Source of the DNA: an uncultured Eubacteriales bacterium
GTDB lineage: Bacteria; Bacillota; Clostridia; Oscillospirales; Acutalibacteraceae
Direction of reading: 5' to 3'
Length of the DNA stretch: 7,484 nt
NCBI GenBank assembly: GCA_900320925.1
Contig: ONUD01000128.1
Span: 1 to 7,484 of the forward strand
Shown here piece after piece: positions 5,101 through 7,484 of this stretch. A program made the position numbers and the translations under genes. Under the pieces are notes generated by a model. That model had not been told where the DNA came from, ran no database searches, and worked only from the letters and a program-made list of their open reading frames with translations. Each line of letters starts with the position of its first letter. Within the stretch, counting starts at the first letter, position 1.

Positions 5101-6165
5101 ATGAAAAAATGGATACGTTCCGTCAGATTCTGGCTGTTGATGTTGTTCCCGCTGGCAGGGGTACTGTCGGTTCTGGCAAGGTATGCGGACGGTTTTGCGG
5201 AGTGGTACAGAGAGGATATTTACAGTCCTCTCTCGTGGCTTGGCAACCATCTGACAGGCATTCTGCCGTTTTCACTGGCGGAAATCATGGTGCTGACCGT
5301 GCCGATCGGGGCATTGCTGTACCTTGTCATCATGCCCCTGACAGCCAAACAGCACCGTTTCAGGGCATTCGGAAAAGGAGTGCTGAATGTCATTTGTGCA
5401 GGAGCTGTTTGCCTGTTCCTGTTCATGGCCAACTGCGGTATCAATTATTTTGCTGACAGTGCCGGAGAAAAAATGAAACTCCAAGATAAAGCCGTTTCTG
5501 TGGAGGAACTGTATCGGACGTGCGTGTATCTTTCGGAGCAGGCTTCGGAATTGAGAACGCATTTGCCGGAAGATGAAAACGGTGTCATGAAGCTCTCGGA
5601 CAACGTCGGTGCAAGGGCGGCGGACTGCATGAACCGCTTCCTTGACAGCCGTTATATGGCACCAAAGGGTGTCATGCTGTCAAGAGGAATGTCCTATCTG
5701 AACATTACAGGAATCTATTTCCCATTCACATGGGAGGCGAATGTCAATACAGATGTGCCGTCTTATACGCTTCCGTCAACCATGTGCCATGAGCTTGCCC
5801 ATGTGAACGGGTTCATGCATGAGGAAGATGCCAATTTTCTTGCCTTTGCCGCCTGCATTGCTTCGGGGGACAGAGAACTTGCCTACTCGGGGTACATGAT
5901 GGCAATGACCTATGCAGGCAATGCTCTCTATGAAGCCGATACCGAGCGGTATTGGACATTTTCCCATACCATGAGTGAAGCGGTTCAAAGGGACAGGCAG
6001 GCAAACAATGACTACTGGAAAGCCTTTGAAACGCCTGTGGCAGAAACTGCCGCCGCTGTCAATGACAGCTACCTCAAATCCAATGCACAATCCGATGGTA
6101 TCAAAAGCTATGGCAAGATGGTTGACCTGACAGTGGCTTACCTGAAAAAAACAGCCGATTTGTGA
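5101..6165 (+). CDS. DUF3810-like membrane protein with a metallopeptidase-like HELAH motif
   Basis: The 354-residue protein has three likely membrane helices: about 8-27, 58-80 and 93-113. A soluble domain of about 240 residues follows. This domain contains STMCHELAHVNGFMHEEDANFLAF (226-249): an HExxH zinc-binding signature with H230, E231 and H234, plus EED-N downstream (241-245) that could supply a third metal ligand. This layout fits DUF3810, a family annotated only as putative metallopeptidase; activity and substrate are not established to my knowledge. With an odd number of helices and a basic N-terminus (MKKWIRSVR), the N-terminus would be inside and the catalytic domain outside the membrane; this is inference. 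The start is well supported by AAGGAG (5086-5091), 9 nt before the ATG. The gene is transcribed divergently from mecA, and no clear terminator separates it from pyrK. Confidence 0.8.
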   Translation: MKKWIRSVRFWLLMLFPLAGVLSVLARYADGFAEWYREDIYSPLSWLGNHLTGILPFSLAEIMVLTVPIGALLYLVIMPLTAKQHRFRAFGKGVLNVICAGAVCLFLFMANCGINYFADSAGEKMKLQDKAVSVEELYRTCVYLSEQASELRTHLPEDENGVMKLSDNVGARAADCMNRFLDSRYMAPKGVMLSRGMSYLNITGIYFPFTWEANVNTDVPSYTLPSTMCHELAHVNGFMHEEDANFLAFAACIASGDRELAYSGYMMAMTYAGNALYEADTERYWTFSHTMSEAVQRDRQANNDYWKAFETPVAETAAAVNDSYLKSNAQSDGIKSYGKMVDLTVAYLKKTADL

Positions 6166-6171
6166 CAAACT

Positions 6172-6193
6172 TTTTGAAAAAATGGCTTCAAAA
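6172..6193. repeat. Inverted repeat overlapping the pyrK promoter -35 region
   Basis: TTTTGAA (6172-6178) and TTCAAAA (6187-6193) are exact inverted copies with an 8-bp spacer. The right arm covers the -35 box of the pyrK promoter. There is no following T-run, so it is not an intrinsic terminator for the preceding gene. It has the geometry of an operator, but no regulator is identified. Confidence 0.4.
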
Positions 6194-6215
6194 TTGGTCG
6201 GAATTGTGGTACAAT
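6187..6215 (+). promoter_or_regulatory. Promoter of pyrK-pyrD
   Basis: The -10 box TACAAT (6210-6215) is preceded by TGG, an extended -10 element (6207-6209). A weaker -35 box TTCAAA (6187-6192) sits 17 bp upstream. Transcription would begin within the A-run at 6218-6223, leaving about 25 nt before the ATG at 6246. That is too short for a PyrR-type attenuator between this promoter and pyrK. Confidence 0.68.
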
Positions 6216-6245
6216 AGAAAAAATAAGCAGTAAAGGATGATGAAC

Positions 6246-6992
6246 ATGAAATTTGATGCACAGGACTGTGAACTGGTGTATAAACAACAGCTTACCCCGA
6301 CAATTTTTGATTTCAGGCTCAGAAATCAGGCACTTGCCGCTATCACAAAACCCGGACAATTTGTACAGGTGCTTGTCCCTTCCAAGACCCTCCGCCGACC
6401 GATTTCCGTATGCGATGTACAGGGCGATATCATTCGTCTGGTGTTTGAAATCAGGGGCGAGGGAACGGAACTTCTTGCACGAACCAGAGTAGGGGAAACT
6501 ATCAACATCATTGCTCCTCTCGGCAGGGGATTTAGCATTAACCCCGATATGCCAACAGCTTTTATCGGCGGAGGAATCGGTGTACCGCCCATGCTGTACA
6601 GTGCCAGGCAGAGTGGCAGGCTGGCACTTGTTATCAATGGTTTCCGCAATAAAGATGCCGTGATTCTTTCTGACGAGTTTGAAGAATTTGCCGGCAAGTT
6701 CATTGTTACAACGGACGATGGCAGTTATGGTATCCATGGATTGGTGACACAGCCCCTGAAAGAGTATATCAGCAAGGTGAAAATGATATGTGCGTGCGGG
6801 CCGATGCCGATGCTCAGAAGCGTTGCCGCCATGGCAAAGGAATATGAGATTCCCTGTCAGGTATCGCTCGAACAGAGAATGGCTTGCGGAGTCGGAGCGT
6901 GTCTGGGATGTGCCGTAGCGGTCAAGGGGCAGACTTACAAGCACGTATGCAAGGACGGCCCTGTTTTCAATGCAGAGGAGGTTGTATTCTGA
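6246..6992 (+). CDS. pyrK: Dihydroorotate dehydrogenase B electron transfer subunit PyrK
   Basis: PyrK is the FAD and [2Fe-2S] subunit that passes electrons from the PyrD FMN to NAD+ in type 1B dihydroorotate dehydrogenase, the fourth step of pyrimidine synthesis. The 248-residue product has a ferredoxin-reductase fold: FAD-binding RPIS (51-54) and GEGTELL (71-77), a nucleotide-binding glycine loop GGGIGVPP (108-115), CGPMPML (184-190), and a C-terminal iron-sulfur site with C214, C219, C222 and C235 (spacing 4, 2 and 12). In-frame ATGs lie at 6237, 6240 and 6246. I chose 6246 because AAAGGA (6232-6237) is 8 nt before it and overlaps or abuts the earlier ones. The stop overlaps the pyrD start by one base. 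Confidence 0.96.
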   Translation: MKFDAQDCELVYKQQLTPTIFDFRLRNQALAAITKPGQFVQVLVPSKTLRRPISVCDVQGDIIRLVFEIRGEGTELLARTRVGETINIIAPLGRGFSINPDMPTAFIGGGIGVPPMLYSARQSGRLALVINGFRNKDAVILSDEFEEFAGKFIVTTDDGSYGIHGLVTQPLKEYISKVKMICACGPMPMLRSVAAMAKEYEIPCQVSLEQRMACGVGACLGCAVAVKGQTYKHVCKDGPVFNAEEVVF

Positions 6993-7484
6993 TGGCAGAT
7001 TTAAGCGTTAACATTGCAGGCGTACCTTTCCGCAATCCCATCATTGCCGCTTCAGGCACGATTGGCTTCGGACGGGAATACAGTGAATTTTATCCGCTGT
7101 CGGTGTTCGGCGGCATTTCCTGCAAGGGAACGACCCTCAGGGAACGACCCGGCAATCCGCCTCCCCGCATTGCCGAAACGCCCATGGGAATGCTGAATGC
7201 CGTAGGCTTGCAGAATCCCGGTGTAGAGCATTTTATCCGGCATGACCTGCCGTGGCTCAGACAGCAGGATACCGTGGTCATTGCCAACGTAGCGGGAAGC
7301 ACACAGGAGGATTATTGCCGCATGGTGGAGATTCTCTCCGATACGGAGATTGATATGGTAGAACTGAACATTTCCTGCCCGAATGTGAAAGAGGGCGGTG
7401 TGCAGTTCGGCACGTCCTGCGAGTCGGTAGGAGCCATTACCAAGGCGGTGCGGAAGTACTGCAAAAAGCCCCTTATCATCAAGC
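6992..7484 (+). CDS. pyrD: Dihydroorotate dehydrogenase catalytic subunit PyrD, type 1B (cut by window end)
   Basis: This FMN enzyme oxidises dihydroorotate to orotate and works with PyrK as a heterotetramer. Only the first 164 residues are inside the window; the full protein is normally about 300. Translation from ATG 6992 gives MADLSVNIAGVPFRNPIIAASGT, a typical family N-terminus. GISCKGTTLRERPGNPPPR (41-59) contains the FMN-contacting K45, TPMGMLNAVGLQNPG (63-77) follows, and ELNISCPNVKEGG (124-136) contains C129, the catalytic base that marks class 1 enzymes. AGAGGAGG (6974-6981) lies 10 nt before the start, inside the end of pyrK, and the genes share one base (TGATG), so translation is coupled. 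The reading frame is open to the right edge with no stop. Confidence 0.97.
   Translation, partial: MADLSVNIAGVPFRNPIIAASGTIGFGREYSEFYPLSVFGGISCKGTTLRERPGNPPPRIAETPMGMLNAVGLQNPGVEHFIRHDLPWLRQQDTVVIANVAGSTQEDYCRMVEILSDTEIDMVELNISCPNVKEGGVQFGTSCESVGAITKAVRKYCKKPLIIK

Noticed and set aside
6138..6944. Minus-strand 268-residue open frame opposite pyrK
   Set aside because: It lies antisense to an unmistakable PyrK and across its promoter, with no family resemblance.

Overview
The window looks like chromosomal DNA from a low-to-mid GC Gram-positive bacterium, most likely class Clostridia and perhaps the Ruminococcaceae/Oscillospiraceae group. The reasons are strong Shine-Dalgarno sites before nearly every gene, promoters very close to the TTGACA/TATAAT consensus with 17-bp spacers, a MecA-type Clp adaptor, and a PyrK-PyrD type 1B dihydroorotate dehydrogenase. 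The family-level placement is inference. I see no transposase, integrase, CRISPR array or phage gene.

Layout from left to right. (1) A single tRNA-Leu(GAG) gene (62-146) has its own consensus promoter and an intrinsic terminator. (2) A plus-strand operon follows from a promoter at 299-327 to a terminator at 3338-3375. It holds glucose-1-phosphate thymidylyltransferase (rfbA/rmlA), a sugar isomerase/endonuclease-IV-like TIM-barrel protein, the ribonucleotide reductase repressor nrdR, and a TIM-barrel amidohydrolase. Gaps are 18 nt, a 4-nt overlap and 10 nt. (3) A minus-strand block, read right to left, holds a MecA-like adaptor, a 60-residue single-span membrane protein with a very acidic tail, and a small nitroreductase. 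The small-protein/nitroreductase pair has its own strong promoter and a leader of about 150 nt with a pyrimidine-rich tract and a hairpin. (4) Divergent from mecA is a three-span membrane protein with a HELAH metallopeptidase-like motif (DUF3810-like). (5) A new promoter then drives pyrK and pyrD, joined by a 1-nt overlap; pyrD runs off the right edge.

Functionally this is mostly housekeeping: tRNA, nucleotide-sugar synthesis, control of deoxynucleotide synthesis, regulated proteolysis and pyrimidine synthesis. The least understood parts are the 60-residue acidic membrane protein and its leader, the DUF3810-like protein, and the two TIM-barrel enzymes of unknown substrate flanking nrdR. I found no convincing new multi-gene system; the minus-strand small-protein locus is the best candidate for something undescribed.
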